From Halopseudomonas sabulinigri (GTDB lineage: Bacteria > Pseudomonadota > Gammaproteobacteria > Pseudomonadales > Pseudomonadaceae): a stretch of DNA of 64,000 nucleotides. The notes beneath the pieces were generated by a model, which ran no database searches, was not told where the DNA came from, and saw nothing but the letters and a program-made list of their open reading frames with translations. A program made the position numbers and the translations under genes. Position 1 is the first letter of the stretch; each line of letters opens with the position of its first letter. Location of the stretch: the NCBI GenBank assembly GCA_011053055.1, contig DRHT01000019.1, positions 33,401 through 97,400 on the forward strand, read 5' to 3'. Of this stretch, positions 18,381 to 28,348 are shown piece by piece.

Positions 18381-18920
18381 ATGCCGCATTCCGGTATCGC
18401 CTCACCATCACTGCCCCGCCTTCGTGCTCTGGCTGTGCTATTGCCCATTTTGCTCAGTGCCTGCGCATCAACTGTGGCGATGCCAGCAACTGACTCCGTT
18501 ATGTATTCACGCAGTCCACTTGCCGTCTATCCGTCGCAAGGACAAAGCGCCGAACAGCTCAACTACGACCGCTATGACTGCCACCAATGGGCAGTTCAAC
18601 AATCGCATTTCGACCCAGCCACCATGAGTGGCAACAACAGTCTTGAACCCGTCCCCAGCACGCCTGGCGAAGGTACTGCCACCGGAGCGGTATTCGGCGG
18701 CATTACTGGAGCCGTGCTCTCGGGCCCGCACCACGGTGGCGAAGGTGCACTGGTGGGAGCCGTTTTGGGTGCGGCCATCGGTGTGGCCTCGGACGCCCAA
18801 AAGGCAGAACAGATAAACAGCATCAACGCCGACCGCAGCGCTCAGCAGGGCTTGGTCGAAGACAGCTACCAACGCGCTCTGGAAGCCTGCCTGATTGGGC
18901 GTGGCTACAGCGTTCGTTAA
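18381..18920 (+). CDS. Glycine-zipper lipoprotein with CHQW/RGYxVR module
   Basis: 179 residues. Lipoprotein signal ends LLSAC (Cys28). A YDCHQW motif lies in mid-protein, then a Gly-zipper hydrophobic hairpin (GTATGAVFGGITGAVL ... GALVGAVLGAAIGVA) like those of small outer-membrane lipoproteins, and a C-terminal YQRALEACLIGRGYSVR. Two Cys in the shared module could form a disulphide in the periplasm. It is followed after 15 nt by a second gene with the same CHQW and RGYxVR elements. Function unknown. An upstream Met alternative was not found. Confidence 0.72.
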   Translation: MPHSGIASPSLPRLRALAVLLPILLSACASTVAMPATDSVMYSRSPLAVYPSQGQSAEQLNYDRYDCHQWAVQQSHFDPATMSGNNSLEPVPSTPGEGTATGAVFGGITGAVLSGPHHGGEGALVGAVLGAAIGVASDAQKAEQINSINADRSAQQGLVEDSYQRALEACLIGRGYSVR

Positions 18921-18935
18921 AGAGAGGAAGACAAT

Positions 18936-19664
18936 ATGCACAACATTGGCGTCATCATCCCCAAACAGCTGGCACTCCTGGTCGCTGCGAGCCTGCTCAC
19001 CAGCACGGCGGTCTTCGCCGGTCCGGGGGATCAGGACCGACGCGACAACGCCGGCCAGAACTCCCGGTATGATCAAAGCAAGCACAACCAGCAACCTCAG
19101 CATCAGCCCGCCCAACAAGCGCAGCGCGCGCCAGTCCGAGTAACTTCGCAGCCGCACATGCGGCCCGGCAGCAGTGTGGCCAGGTTGCCCAGCGGCTACC
19201 GACAGATACACCATCGTGATCACGACTATTACTATGTAAGAGGCGGCTGGTATCGCCCACACGGCAACGGTTTTATCGTCGTGACCCCACCCATAGGGCT
19301 ATCTATTCCAGTTTTGCCCGGCGGCTACATTAGCCTGATGATTGGTGGTCGCCCTTACTACCGTTACAACAATATTTATTACGTGCAACGCGGCAATAAC
19401 TACGTAGTAGTCGACGCACCGAGCCAATCCAACGTCAGTACACCCGCGCAGGATGAGCTCTTTATTTACCCCACCAGTAATCAGTCTGCGGGCCAACAGT
19501 CAAAGGATAAGTACGAATGCCATCAGTGGGGTAATAGCCAAACGGGCTACGATCCTACACAACCTTATGGCGGAGTTGCTGCTAACGCGGCCAGTGCTAC
19601 ACGAGCCAATTACCAACGCGCGATGACGGCCTGTCTTGAGGCACGGGGTTACACCGTTCGCTAA
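18936..19664 (+). CDS. Exported Tyr-rich protein (DUF6515-like) sharing CHQW/RGYxVR module
   Basis: 242 residues with a signal peptide ending about TAVFA (residue 28). A Gln/His/Arg-rich spacer follows (about 30-80), then a Tyr-rich domain with DYYYVRGGWY and YYRYNNIYYVQRGNNYVVV. The C-terminal part carries KYECHQW and YQRAMTACLEARGYTVR, nearly matching the preceding lipoprotein. The central region fits DUF6515 proteins. It is in an operon with the lipoprotein, 15 nt apart. Probably an envelope protein; no activity can be assigned. Confidence 0.72.
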   Translation: MHNIGVIIPKQLALLVAASLLTSTAVFAGPGDQDRRDNAGQNSRYDQSKHNQQPQHQPAQQAQRAPVRVTSQPHMRPGSSVARLPSGYRQIHHRDHDYYYVRGGWYRPHGNGFIVVTPPIGLSIPVLPGGYISLMIGGRPYYRYNNIYYVQRGNNYVVVDAPSQSNVSTPAQDELFIYPTSNQSAGQQSKDKYECHQWGNSQTGYDPTQPYGGVAANAASATRANYQRAMTACLEARGYTVR

Positions 19665-19708
19665 CGCTGTGAGATCGTACTTGCGAGCTACACATTTACA
19701 GACCAAAC

Positions 19709-19737
19709 GGTCAGCTTTTATAAAAAGCTGACCTTTC
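19709..19737 (+). terminator. Hairpin terminator candidate after the envelope-protein pair
   Basis: Perfect 11-bp inverted repeat GGTCAGCTTTT / AAAAGCTGACC with a 3-nt loop, followed by TTTC. It is near-symmetric, so it could work in both directions. Confidence 0.7.
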
Positions 19738-19960
19738 AGAGAACAAACCCTGAAATTATTCTCAATCCCAGCGTTTTTATGCGCACCATAAATATGCACT
19801 ATTTAAGCGTTCGCACCGTCATTTAGCTTCCCTACTCGCACTTTCTACCTGACTCTAACAGCCCATGCCTTTTAACTGACCAATCAGACAGCTATTCAAA
19901 GCTACGACACCAAAACACACAAAATGGCACTTTTCCTGCATCAATCAATAGAACCCACTA

Positions 19961-20860
19961 ATGGAGCCCGCAAGTGACACTGATCAGGCCAGCAAAGCAA
20001 TTCCTATCGTGCCCATCAAGCCCATGACGATAGCCGTGACCGACCGCACTCAAACGCATATTCTGTTCCCACAGAGCGCTTCTGAAGCGGTTGCTTTGGC
20101 AGTACGCCATCAAGCGCCCTATATAGCTGGCGCGACCGCTCTTCAGCTGAGCTGGAACAAAACGGCGAACTGGCCCACTCAAGCCATTGCACTCAGCGGG
20201 CTGAGCGAGTTGATCGGATGCAAGCGCTTGGTAAGCAGCTGGCAGCTCGGCGCCTTAACCTCATTGGCGGAGCTAGCCAATAACAGCGCGCTAGCCGAAG
20301 ACATGCCACTGCTTTCTCAGGCAGCCGTTAGCGTTGGCGCTGCCGGCGTACGTCAACTCGGAACGCTGGCTGGCAACATCGGTTTTGCTGGCGATCTACT
20401 GCCTTCGTTACTGGTGCTGGATACCCAGGTTCTCTGGATTGATCGACATGGCAGGTCGCAACAACAACCGCTAACGCAGTGGCTTGAAGCGCCGCAGTCG
20501 CAAGGTTTGATCACCGCTTTGCAAATACCCGTCCCCCTAGCCGGTAGCCTCACCCGCATGGAAAAGCTCGCCAGCCGCAGCGCTTTCAACCCGCCATTGT
20601 TGAACGTAGCTAGTCTGCAATGTTGGCAAGAAGGTCAACTGCAGAAACTGCGACTGGCCATTGGTGGCAATGCTATTCAGCCTTGTCTGTTACCGATCAG
20701 CCCTCATTTTCTTCCGCTCCAGGACAGTCGTCGCGTGCTGAACACTGCCTTGCGCGCCACCCTCGACAGCATCCTGCCGCTCGGCTGCGCGCAGCGTGAC
20801 TACTTGATATCAGCCGGCGCCAACCTGCTGTGCGACCAACTGAGTCCAGACTTGTCATGA
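19961..20860 (+). CDS. Molybdenum hydroxylase, FAD-binding subunit
   Basis: About 299 residues. FAD-binding medium subunit of the xanthine dehydrogenase/aldehyde oxidase family. Motifs AGATALQL near residue 57 and LGTLAGNIGFAGDLLPSLLVLD near 132 match the two FAD-contact loops. The start is uncertain: no clear ribosome site before ATG 19961, and Met22 (20024) is an alternative. Its stop overlaps the ATG of the large subunit by 4 bp. The order FAD-Mo-FeS recalls pucC-pucD-pucE of Bacillus subtilis. No XdhC-like maturation factor or purine genes are in the window, so the substrate is open. Confidence 0.87.
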   Translation: MEPASDTDQASKAIPIVPIKPMTIAVTDRTQTHILFPQSASEAVALAVRHQAPYIAGATALQLSWNKTANWPTQAIALSGLSELIGCKRLVSSWQLGALTSLAELANNSALAEDMPLLSQAAVSVGAAGVRQLGTLAGNIGFAGDLLPSLLVLDTQVLWIDRHGRSQQQPLTQWLEAPQSQGLITALQIPVPLAGSLTRMEKLASRSAFNPPLLNVASLQCWQEGQLQKLRLAIGGNAIQPCLLPISPHFLPLQDSRRVLNTALRATLDSILPLGCAQRDYLISAGANLLCDQLSPDLS

Positions 20861-23148
20861 ATAACGTCCCAACCGCCGTACCGCTGGACCAAGCGCACTT
20901 TGCCGAACGCTGGAGCGCCCGTCCTGACAGCACCGAGAAAGTTTACGGACTCCAGCAGTATCCCACCGACGAATTGCACTGGCCCGGATTACTGCACGGC
21001 CGGATCCTGCGCAGTGCCTGGCCGCACGCGCACATTTTGCATATCGACTTGAGCCAAGCTCGCAGCCTGCCCGGTGTACGCGCGGTCGTTTGCGCTGAAG
21101 ACATTCCAGGCACCAACAGCTACGGCATCATCTTTCGGGATCAGCCCGTGTTCTGCACTGACAGAGTTCGCTTTCTCGGCGATGCTATTGCTGCAGTGGC
21201 AGCGGATAGCCCCGAAATTGCAGCTCACGCACTCACCCTTATCAAGGTGGTTTATGAACCACTACCCAGCATCGGCGATAGCCAACAAGCTCTGGCCTCA
21301 GGCGCTCCCCTGCTGCACCCCGATGGAAATCTGCTGGATAGCTCACAACTGAGTCACGGCGATATTGACGCAGGTTTTGCTCAGTGCAGCTATATCGTCG
21401 AAAGCCGCTACAGCACCCCGCGTCAGATGCACGTATTCATGGAGACCGAAGGCGGCGTGGCCATTCCCGAGCAAGACGGCAGCCTGACCTTTCGAGTCGG
21501 CTGCCAAAGTGGCCATCGCGACCGCGATCAGCTCGCCGACATCCTCGGCTTACCGCAGAAAAAGGTGCGGGTTATTGGCCTTTCTACCGGCGGTGGCTTT
21601 GGTGGCAAAGACGAGCTGACCATGCAGCCTGCTGCCGGCTTGCTGGCCCTGAAAACCGGCCGCCCCGTGCGCATTCATTACGACCGCAAAGAGTCCACGC
21701 GGGCCGGCATCAAGCGCCATCCGATACAGATGTTTGCGCGTACCGGCTGCGACGCCGAGGGCCGCCTGATTGCCCATCAGCTGCATGCTGTGCTGGATAC
21801 CGGAGCCTATGCTTCTCTGGGTCCCGCAGTGCTGACCAACTTCAGTGATCACGCAGCCGCGCCCCTGTATCGCATCCCGCACGTTGAGGTACAGGGCCAG
21901 CTGGTCTACACCAACAACAGCGTTGCCGGTGCCTTTCGCGGATTCGGTGGCAACCAGGCGACCTTCGCGGTGGAAAGCCAGCTGGACAAACTGGCGCAGG
22001 CTGCTGGGCTATCGTCCGCGGAGCTACGCCGCCGCAATCTGCGCACCCCGGATGATGACGGTGTAGAAGGCCAAAGCCAGCAAATGCCCTGTCACCCTGA
22101 CACGCTGCTGAACAGTGCTCTCGCATCACCACTATGGCGACTCAACACTGCTGACCAAGAGCGCGGACGCTGGCTGAGCGGCGTGGGCATGGCATTAGGC
22201 GCGCAGGGCAACGGCTTGGGCAACGGCTTGCCTGATGCGGGCGGCGCCAGCCTGCGCCTGACCGAACAAGGCACCATTCAATTAGCATTTGGGTTTATCG
22301 AGTACGGACAAGGCGTGGTTGCCGCCGTTCAGGCTTTGGCCTGCGAAGCGCTTGGCTGCAGCGCGGCGGATCTGGAAATTCGCTTAGGTGATTCCAACGG
22401 GCCAGACTCAGGACCAACCAGCGCCTCACGCAGCACAGTGATTGCCACAGAAGCACTGCGGCGGCTGCGCGACGACTGGCAACAGCAGCTGATCCAGCTA
22501 GGCAAATCCTTATTGGGCGATCAGCGGGCATTACGCACCGGTGCCGGTGGGCTCTGGCACGACGAGCCACAGGGCGAGCGTGCTATCAGCTATCAAGCAT
22601 TGGCAAGCCGAAGCAAAGGCGAATCACTGCCGACGCTAAAAACCCATTTTGACTTTCCCACTGGCCCCGACGCTCAGCCCAGAGGGCGCTACCTGCAATT
22701 ATTGATTGCCACTGTTGCCCGCGTCAGGGTGGATCGCTTCACTGGCCGCGTGAAGGTGACCCATCTGCACCACATCACCGCCGGCGGTAAGGTCATTCAC
22801 CCGCCGAGCTATCTAGGTCAAATCGAAGGGGCGGCCGTCATGGGTATGGGTATGGCGTTGCTGGAAGATGTGCCTATGCACAACGGCGAGTACCAACTCG
22901 ATAACCTCGATGCCTATCTGATCCCAACCCTGGCCGATGCACCTGTACAGCAAGTTGATGTGATCGAAACCATCTTCGCCGGCGATCAATACCCTGTGCG
23001 CGGTATCGGCGAGCTGGGCATTGAAGCCATCAGTCCCGCATTGATGGCCGCGATTCAGGATGCCACTGGTGTACGGCCATGCGACCTGCCCGCTCGCCCT
23101 GCTGTACTACTAGCCGCTATGACCGCAGCCGAGGGAAACCTGCCATGA
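20857..23148 (+). CDS. Molybdenum hydroxylase, molybdopterin-binding large subunit
   Basis: Catalytic subunit of a xanthine dehydrogenase/aldehyde oxidase-type enzyme, 763 residues from ATG 20857. Cofactor motifs: TGGGFGGKDE near residue 243, GAFRGFGGNQ near 357, GQIEGAAVMGMG near 655, and RGIGELGIEA near 715 with the catalytic Glu. The start overlaps the FAD-subunit stop (ATGA). The stop overlaps the start of the iron-sulphur subunit in the same way, so the three are translationally coupled. The substrate cannot be read from the sequence; purine or an N-heterocycle are options. Confidence 0.9.
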   Translation: MNNVPTAVPLDQAHFAERWSARPDSTEKVYGLQQYPTDELHWPGLLHGRILRSAWPHAHILHIDLSQARSLPGVRAVVCAEDIPGTNSYGIIFRDQPVFCTDRVRFLGDAIAAVAADSPEIAAHALTLIKVVYEPLPSIGDSQQALASGAPLLHPDGNLLDSSQLSHGDIDAGFAQCSYIVESRYSTPRQMHVFMETEGGVAIPEQDGSLTFRVGCQSGHRDRDQLADILGLPQKKVRVIGLSTGGGFGGKDELTMQPAAGLLALKTGRPVRIHYDRKESTRAGIKRHPIQMFARTGCDAEGRLIAHQLHAVLDTGAYASLGPAVLTNFSDHAAAPLYRIPHVEVQGQLVYTNNSVAGAFRGFGGNQATFAVESQLDKLAQAAGLSSAELRRRNLRTPDDDGVEGQSQQMPCHPDTLLNSALASPLWRLNTADQERGRWLSGVGMALGAQGNGLGNGLPDAGGASLRLTEQGTIQLAFGFIEYGQGVVAAVQALACEALGCSAADLEIRLGDSNGPDSGPTSASRSTVIATEALRRLRDDWQQQLIQLGKSLLGDQRALRTGAGGLWHDEPQGERAISYQALASRSKGESLPTLKTHFDFPTGPDAQPRGRYLQLLIATVARVRVDRFTGRVKVTHLHHITAGGKVIHPPSYLGQIEGAAVMGMGMALLEDVPMHNGEYQLDNLDAYLIPTLADAPVQQVDVIETIFAGDQYPVRGIGELGIEAISPALMAAIQDATGVRPCDLPARPAVLLAAMTAAEGNLP

Positions 23149-23639
23149 GCACCCAAAATACTGCTGCGAGCATGCAGCTAAACTTTACCTTGAACGGGCA
23201 GTTGCTGAATATGAGGGTCGGCCCGGCCCGCCGCCTGCTGGACATACTACGCCTAGACCAAGGACTCACTGGCCCCAAGGAAGGCTGCAGCATTGGGCGC
23301 TGCGGGGCCTGCACGGTTCAGCTCGACGGCGCTGCAGTGCCAGCGTGTTTACTGCTGGCCTATCAGGTGCAGGGCAAAGAAGTGAGTACTGTTGAAGGGC
23401 TGAGCTCCCAACCGGTATTTCAACGGGTGGCGGACAGCTTGATCGAACACGGCGCGCTGCAATGCGGCTACTGCATCCCGGGGATAGCCACTAGTTTAAC
23501 CGCCGCCCTGACGCAGAAACCGCACGCCAGCGCAGCCGAGCTGGAGCAAGCAATGTGCGGCAATCTATGCCGCTGTACCGGTTATAGCGGCTTACAGCAG
23601 GTAATCAACGACTTGGCGAGCCCTGATCAACATATCTAA
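23145..23639 (+). CDS. Molybdenum hydroxylase, 2Fe-2S subunit
   Basis: 164 residues from the ATG at 23145. The N-terminal plant-type ferredoxin domain has [11 protein letters not shown] and a later PACLL Cys. The C-terminal [2Fe-2S] domain has LQCGYCIPG and [10 protein letters not shown]. This is the small subunit of the preceding molybdoenzyme. The gene ends in a 4-bp overlap with the stop codon of the convergent chemoreceptor gene, leaving no room for an intergenic terminator. Confidence 0.92.
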   Translation: MSTQNTAASMQLNFTLNGQLLNMRVGPARRLLDILRLDQGLTGPKEGCSIGRCGACTVQLDGAAVPACLLLAYQVQGKEVSTVEGLSSQPVFQRVADSLIEHGALQCGYCIPGIATSLTAALTQKPHASAAELEQAMCGNLCRCTGYSGLQQVINDLASPDQHI

Positions 23640-25504
23640 ATACGGAAACTGCCAACCAACTGACGCAGACGCGCCACTTGTTGTTCCAGCGAGGTACAGG
23701 CGCGCAGTGTTGCCTGCAAATTGTCGACGCCTTCCTGGTTAAGCATATTGATGTCGTTGATATCCACGTTGAGGCTTTCAATCACCGATGTCTGCTCTTC
23801 GGTCGCGGTGGCGACTGACTGATTCATATTGTCGATCTCGCCAATGCCCAGCGTAATCTGCTGGAGCCGCTCGCCAGCTTGACCGGCAACGCTTACGCTG
23901 TGCTGGCTGTATTCCTGACTGTCGCTCATTAGGCTGACGGCCGAACTAGCGTCGCCGCGCAAGCCTTCAATCATCACGTGGATTTCCTGTGCGGAGCTTT
24001 GCGTGCGGTGCGCGAGGTTACGGACCTCATCCGCCACCACGGCAAAACCGCGGCCCGCTTCGCCAGCGCGCGCGGCTTCAATTGCAGCATTCAGCGCCAG
24101 CAAATTGGTCTGTTCAGAAATGCTCTGAATCACCTCCAAAATGCGCCCGATATCGGCGGTTTTGTGACTCAACTGCTGAATGGTCTGACTCGACTCACTG
24201 ATCTTGCTAGACAACTCCTGCATCGCCACTATGGTCTTACTGACCACCTCACTGCCCTGCTCTGCGCCATTACGCGCGTCACTGGCTTGCTTGGACGCAT
24301 CGGCCGCATTGCGAGCGATCTCCTGCGCTGCGGCACCCAGTTCATTGATCGCCGCGGCCACACTGTTGGTGCGCGCCGCCTGCTGGTCTGAGCTGGCCAT
24401 ATTGGCGTTGGAAGCATCGACCACGCGCAGCGCCACATCATTCAGCTCACTACTGGTTTGCGCGACCTGGCTGATGGAGTCGTGAATGCGCTCGACAAAC
24501 TGGTTGAAAGCGCTGGCCAAGCGTCCGAATTCGTCGTCGCTGTTCACCGGCAGGCGCTTGGTCAAGTCTCCCTCACCCTTGGCGATGTTGTCCAGCGCGA
24601 GGCCCAGGGAATTGAGTGGCCGCAACAGGTAACGCATCAGCAGGCTGAGCAGCAGTACTATGGCAGCCAATGCAATCAGCGCAGCAATCAAAGCTGAAAT
24701 CCGGAAGCTGGTCAGGCTGGCAAAAGCCTTGTCTCGATCTACCGACAGCCCCACATACCATTCCACCCCAGGCAGCCCACTGACCGGCACAAAAGTCAGC
24801 AGCCGTGGGTGCCCATCCAGTTCGGTTTCACTGAGGCCGCTACTGATCTGCGGCGTATTCTGCGGGTATATATCCCGCAGCGTCTTCATCTGCAGGCTGC
24901 TGTCGGGATGCACCAATATGCTGCCATCACGGCTGACCAAGAAGGCATAACCCAGACCGTTGAAGTCGAGTGCGTTAATAATCTGCGAGATCGCCTTCAA
25001 GTTCAGATCACCCGCGGCCACCGCAGCACCTGCTGGCGTGGCGATGGTCATGGTTAGATCACCGGTGGCAGCATCGACGTAGGGAGCAGTCAAGATAGTT
25101 TCGCCTGCGGCGCGAGCATCCTTGAACCAGGGACGGGTACGCGGATCATAGTCAGCCGGCATCTCCGACTCCGGGCGCATGGTGAACTCGCCATTGGCCC
25201 CACCCAAATAGCTAAAGTCAAAGGTTTGCGCCAGCGTGCGCTGCTCCAGCAAGGGCACCAACCGGTCTGGCGCTTCGCTTTGAGTGTTGGCAGCCAGATT
25301 TTCCAGCAACAGAATCCGGCCGGATAGCCAGTTGCTGATATTCTCGGCCGTCAGGCTACCGGCATCGGCCAAATAGGTTTGCAGGTTGTCTTGCAGTGTC
25401 TTGCGCTGCAGGTAGTCGTTGTAAACGGAAAAAGCCGCGAAGGCGGCGATAACCACCACACATGCCGCACCAACAATTTTCTGATTGAAACTGAGTTGCG
25501 CCAT
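23636..25504 (-). CDS. Methyl-accepting chemotaxis protein with dCache sensor
   Basis: 622 residues. Membrane segment 1 at 10-28, double-Cache periplasmic domain at 35-270, membrane segment 2 at about 277-297, HAMP, and a signalling domain with hairpin [19 protein letters not shown] near residues 471-490. The sensor has [13 protein letters not shown] (~116-128) and APYVDAATG (~138-147), close to the amino-acid-binding dCache pattern (R-x-W-Y ... Y-x-D), though with Phe in place of one Tyr. An amino acid or related ligand is therefore likely. No C-terminal CheR-docking pentapeptide was seen. Convergent with the molybdoenzyme genes. Confidence 0.92.
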   Translation of the reverse strand: MAQLSFNQKIVGAACVVVIAAFAAFSVYNDYLQRKTLQDNLQTYLADAGSLTAENISNWLSGRILLLENLAANTQSEAPDRLVPLLEQRTLAQTFDFSYLGGANGEFTMRPESEMPADYDPRTRPWFKDARAAGETILTAPYVDAATGDLTMTIATPAGAAVAAGDLNLKAISQIINALDFNGLGYAFLVSRDGSILVHPDSSLQMKTLRDIYPQNTPQISSGLSETELDGHPRLLTFVPVSGLPGVEWYVGLSVDRDKAFASLTSFRISALIAALIALAAIVLLLSLLMRYLLRPLNSLGLALDNIAKGEGDLTKRLPVNSDDEFGRLASAFNQFVERIHDSISQVAQTSSELNDVALRVVDASNANMASSDQQAARTNSVAAAINELGAAAQEIARNAADASKQASDARNGAEQGSEVVSKTIVAMQELSSKISESSQTIQQLSHKTADIGRILEVIQSISEQTNLLALNAAIEAARAGEAGRGFAVVADEVRNLAHRTQSSAQEIHVMIEGLRGDASSAVSLMSDSQEYSQHSVSVAGQAGERLQQITLGIGEIDNMNQSVATATEEQTSVIESLNVDINDINMLNQEGVDNLQATLRACTSLEQQVARLRQLVGSFRI

Positions 25505-25621
25505 GCCGGTCGCCTCGCGAAAGGGTTGTTACCCATTCTTGTCGTCCACGGCGGGCAAAACTTTATTCGCTGCGGCGCATTTAGCTATAAATATGCCCGG
25601 CGGGCCTACCGCAGCGACTGA

Positions 25622-26839
25622 TCACTCAATCAACGGCTTACGCAGCCGCTGGGACGCGCCTAGCCAAGGCTGCAGTTCTAGCCGCCAGATTGCCCGTAAG
25701 CCTTTAATCAGCAGATACAAAAATAGCAGCGGTAAAATCAGCGTACGCAAAACAAAGAGCGTCATCGCCCGCAGCACCGTATCCACTGCGCCGTCCAGCG
25801 CCTGCTTGATGGCAACATAGGTTTGCGGATCGCCTGCGCGCGCGAGCTGCTCGCCGAGGCCGGTAAACCCGTCACCCAGTGCATCCCAAAATGCCGGATC
25901 GCTGTCGGCTTTGGCCTGCTGCAAGGCTGCCCGCTCCTGCTCGACAGTAGCCAAATGCTGAGCAACTGTCGCCAACTCGCGCGCAATACGTTGCAGCTGT
26001 TCATCCATGCGCTGAATCTGCAGTTTCAAAAATTCGTAATCCGCATCCCGATCGAAAGGATTCAAGCGCTGTAGGCCGCCCATTTGCTGTTCCATGTTCT
26101 CCAGCGCGCGCTGGCTTTGCTGCCGTGCGCGTCCGATGCGCTCACGGTCGGACACCAGCTGTGAGCGTTTCTGCTGTAGTTGGAGCTGACGCTTACCCAG
26201 TGCCGTCAACGCCGGCTGGCCATCCAGCACCTTATCGGCTGCGCCTAGGGTTTCCACCTGGGCGGGTAGATTATCCAGCAAAGCTACTTCCTGGCGTGTC
26301 TCTTCGGCCAAGAATTGGTTATCCACCACGGCATTCATTAACACCACTGCGGCTAACGCAAACCGCAAGAACAGCAATGCCATAAATAACCGCAGACACT
26401 TGGGAGCCCAGCGCCCCTGACGCCAGAACAGACTCAATGCCAGCAGCAGGCCGCTGATACTGATCAGCACCTTGAACATCGAGTGGGAAACCACGCCAAG
26501 TAGAATTTTCTGGGTTAGCAGCGAACCGATAGCCCACTGCATCAGGGTGCCATATTGTTCGATCAGATCATTGAAGGGATCCAACAGCTCGCCGAGCGTC
26601 ACCGCTACGCCGCCGAACAGGCTGAAGCTCAGGGTGGTCGATTGTAATACTGAAATCAGCGCGTTAAGCGCGCGGGCCGATGCAAAGGCGACAGAGGCTT
26701 GCAGCAAGGCACCATCGATATATTCTATCGACGCCCGGTCTGCGCTGCCCAGCCAGGACAGCAGCACCACCAAAGCAGCGAAAACGAGTACTCCAATACG
26801 AAGCCAAAATGACCGCTGTCTGCGTAGGTCGCTCTGCAT
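25622..26839 (-). CDS. Integral membrane protein with long periplasmic/cytoplasmic coiled coil
   Basis: 405 residues, not assigned to a family. Hydrophobic segments near 13-30, about 65-80, 105-140 (SHSMFKVLISISGLLLALSL), 150-170, and a C-terminal one near 365-380. A ~130-residue region from about 205 to 335 is rich in Gln, Arg, Glu and Leu heptads and should form a coiled coil. No catalytic motif was found. It lies downstream of hemN on the same strand with 66 bp between, so it might share the ANR-controlled transcript. Function unknown. Confidence 0.7.
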   Translation of the reverse strand: MQSDLRRQRSFWLRIGVLVFAALVVLLSWLGSADRASIEYIDGALLQASVAFASARALNALISVLQSTTLSFSLFGGVAVTLGELLDPFNDLIEQYGTLMQWAIGSLLTQKILLGVVSHSMFKVLISISGLLLALSLFWRQGRWAPKCLRLFMALLFLRFALAAVVLMNAVVDNQFLAEETRQEVALLDNLPAQVETLGAADKVLDGQPALTALGKRQLQLQQKRSQLVSDRERIGRARQQSQRALENMEQQMGGLQRLNPFDRDADYEFLKLQIQRMDEQLQRIARELATVAQHLATVEQERAALQQAKADSDPAFWDALGDGFTGLGEQLARAGDPQTYVAIKQALDGAVDTVLRAMTLFVLRTLILPLLFLYLLIKGLRAIWRLELQPWLGASQRLRKPLIE

Positions 26840-26905
26840 GAAACACCTCTGGCCGCCTGCTGGAGGGACTCAGCATAACAGCACTATCGCAGACACAGCA
26901 TTACG

Positions 26906-28288
26906 CTAAATGATGCGTGAGAACCGCTGCGCGCTCTGCTCGTTCTGATAGACATCAAATAGCATACAAATGGAGCGGATCAGCAACCGTCCCGCAGGCT
27001 GCACCCTGATACTACCCGGCGTCAAAATAAGCAGACCATCGCGTGCCATTTGCTCTAGCATCGGCAGGCAATCGGCAAAATAATCATGAAAGTCGATCTG
27101 AAAACGCTCCTCAATCACCCCGAATGAGAGGTTGCAGTGGCAGATCAACTGGGCGATTACGGCGCGACGAATATGATCATCGGTATGGCACACCAAACCA
27201 CGACGGGTAGCCAGCTCATCGTCCTGCAGCGCTTGTTGATACAGCTTCAAATCACTACTGTTCTGGCTGTAAAGATCGCCAACCTGGCTTATCGATGACA
27301 CACCCAGACCAATCAGGTCGCAATGGCCGTGGGTTGTGTAACCCTGAAAGTTCCGCTGCAGCTCATTGCTGTCCTGCGCGATGCTTAGGCTGTCGTCCGG
27401 GAGTGCGAAGTGATCCATACCGATGTAGCGATAACCCGCTGCCAACAGCTGCTGAATGCTGTTCTCGAACATCCGCAATTTGTCTGCAGGTGACGGCAGA
27501 TCGGCACTATTGATACGCCGCTGCGGCATAAATCGCTCAGGCAGGTGCGCGTAGTTAAACACCGAGAGCCGATCAGGCTTGAGCGCGATGATGGCATCTA
27601 CCGTTTGTGCAAAGCGTTCTGGCGTCTGCTTGGGTAGGCCATAGATCAAGTCGATATTGATTGAGCGGTAAGCCAGAGTGCGCGCCGCGTCCATTACGGT
27701 CTGGGTTTGCTCGTGGCTCTGCAATCGATTGACTGCGCGCTGCACTTCCGGGTCCAGGTCCTGCACGCCGAAACTAACCCGGTTGAAGCCCAGTTCGCGC
27801 AATAACCCCATGGTCGCCCAATCAGCTTCGCGCGGATCAATCTCAATACTGTAATCGCCGCCGTCGTCGTCATGCAGCACGAAGTGCTTACGCAAACACG
27901 CCATCAGCTCGCGCAGCTCGGCGTGACTAAGAAAGGTCGGCGTACCGCCGCCAAAGTGCAATTGCTCCACGCGTTGCTCAGCCCCCACATGCTGGCTGAC
28001 CAATTCAATCTCACGCCGCAGCGCGGCAAGGTATTCCCGTGCGCGACTGCGATCCTTGGTGATCACTTTGTTGCAGGCACAGTAATAGCAAATATTGGCG
28101 CAGAACGGGATATGCACATATAACGACAACCCGCGCTGCTGGGACCGACTCTGATCCAAGGCGTGCAGGAAGTCCGACGGACGAATGCCTTCGTGGAATT
28201 GCACGGCGGTAGGATATGAGGTGTAGCGCGGACCGGCATGATCGTAGCGACGAATCAGGTTAGCGTCCCAACGAATAGAACTAAGCAT
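26906..28288 (-). CDS. hemN: Oxygen-independent coproporphyrinogen III oxidase HemN
   Basis: Radical-SAM enzyme that decarboxylates coproporphyrinogen III to protoporphyrinogen IX when oxygen is scarce. 460 residues. The HemN-type cluster motif CANICYYCAC (Cx3Cx2CxC) is near residue 62, HFGGGTPTFLS near 111, and the N-terminal RYTSYPTA is typical of true HemN rather than HemW. A consensus ANR box is 61 bp upstream, with a -10 at the right distance. It follows moaA on the same strand. Confidence 0.95.
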   Translation of the reverse strand: MLSSIRWDANLIRRYDHAGPRYTSYPTAVQFHEGIRPSDFLHALDQSRSQQRGLSLYVHIPFCANICYYCACNKVITKDRSRAREYLAALRREIELVSQHVGAEQRVEQLHFGGGTPTFLSHAELRELMACLRKHFVLHDDDGGDYSIEIDPREADWATMGLLRELGFNRVSFGVQDLDPEVQRAVNRLQSHEQTQTVMDAARTLAYRSINIDLIYGLPKQTPERFAQTVDAIIALKPDRLSVFNYAHLPERFMPQRRINSADLPSPADKLRMFENSIQQLLAAGYRYIGMDHFALPDDSLSIAQDSNELQRNFQGYTTHGHCDLIGLGVSSISQVGDLYSQNSSDLKLYQQALQDDELATRRGLVCHTDDHIRRAVIAQLICHCNLSFGVIEERFQIDFHDYFADCLPMLEQMARDGLLILTPGSIRVQPAGRLLIRSICMLFDVYQNEQSAQRFSRII

Positions 28289-28348
28289 GAGGCTCTCCGG
28301 CGTATTAAGTCTGAGTATTCAGACTACGCCGCCGCCTCACTTCAGGTG

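Noticed and set aside
18507..19262. 251-residue minus-strand open frame
   Set aside because: Antisense of the two envelope-protein genes, which have signal peptides and a shared module.
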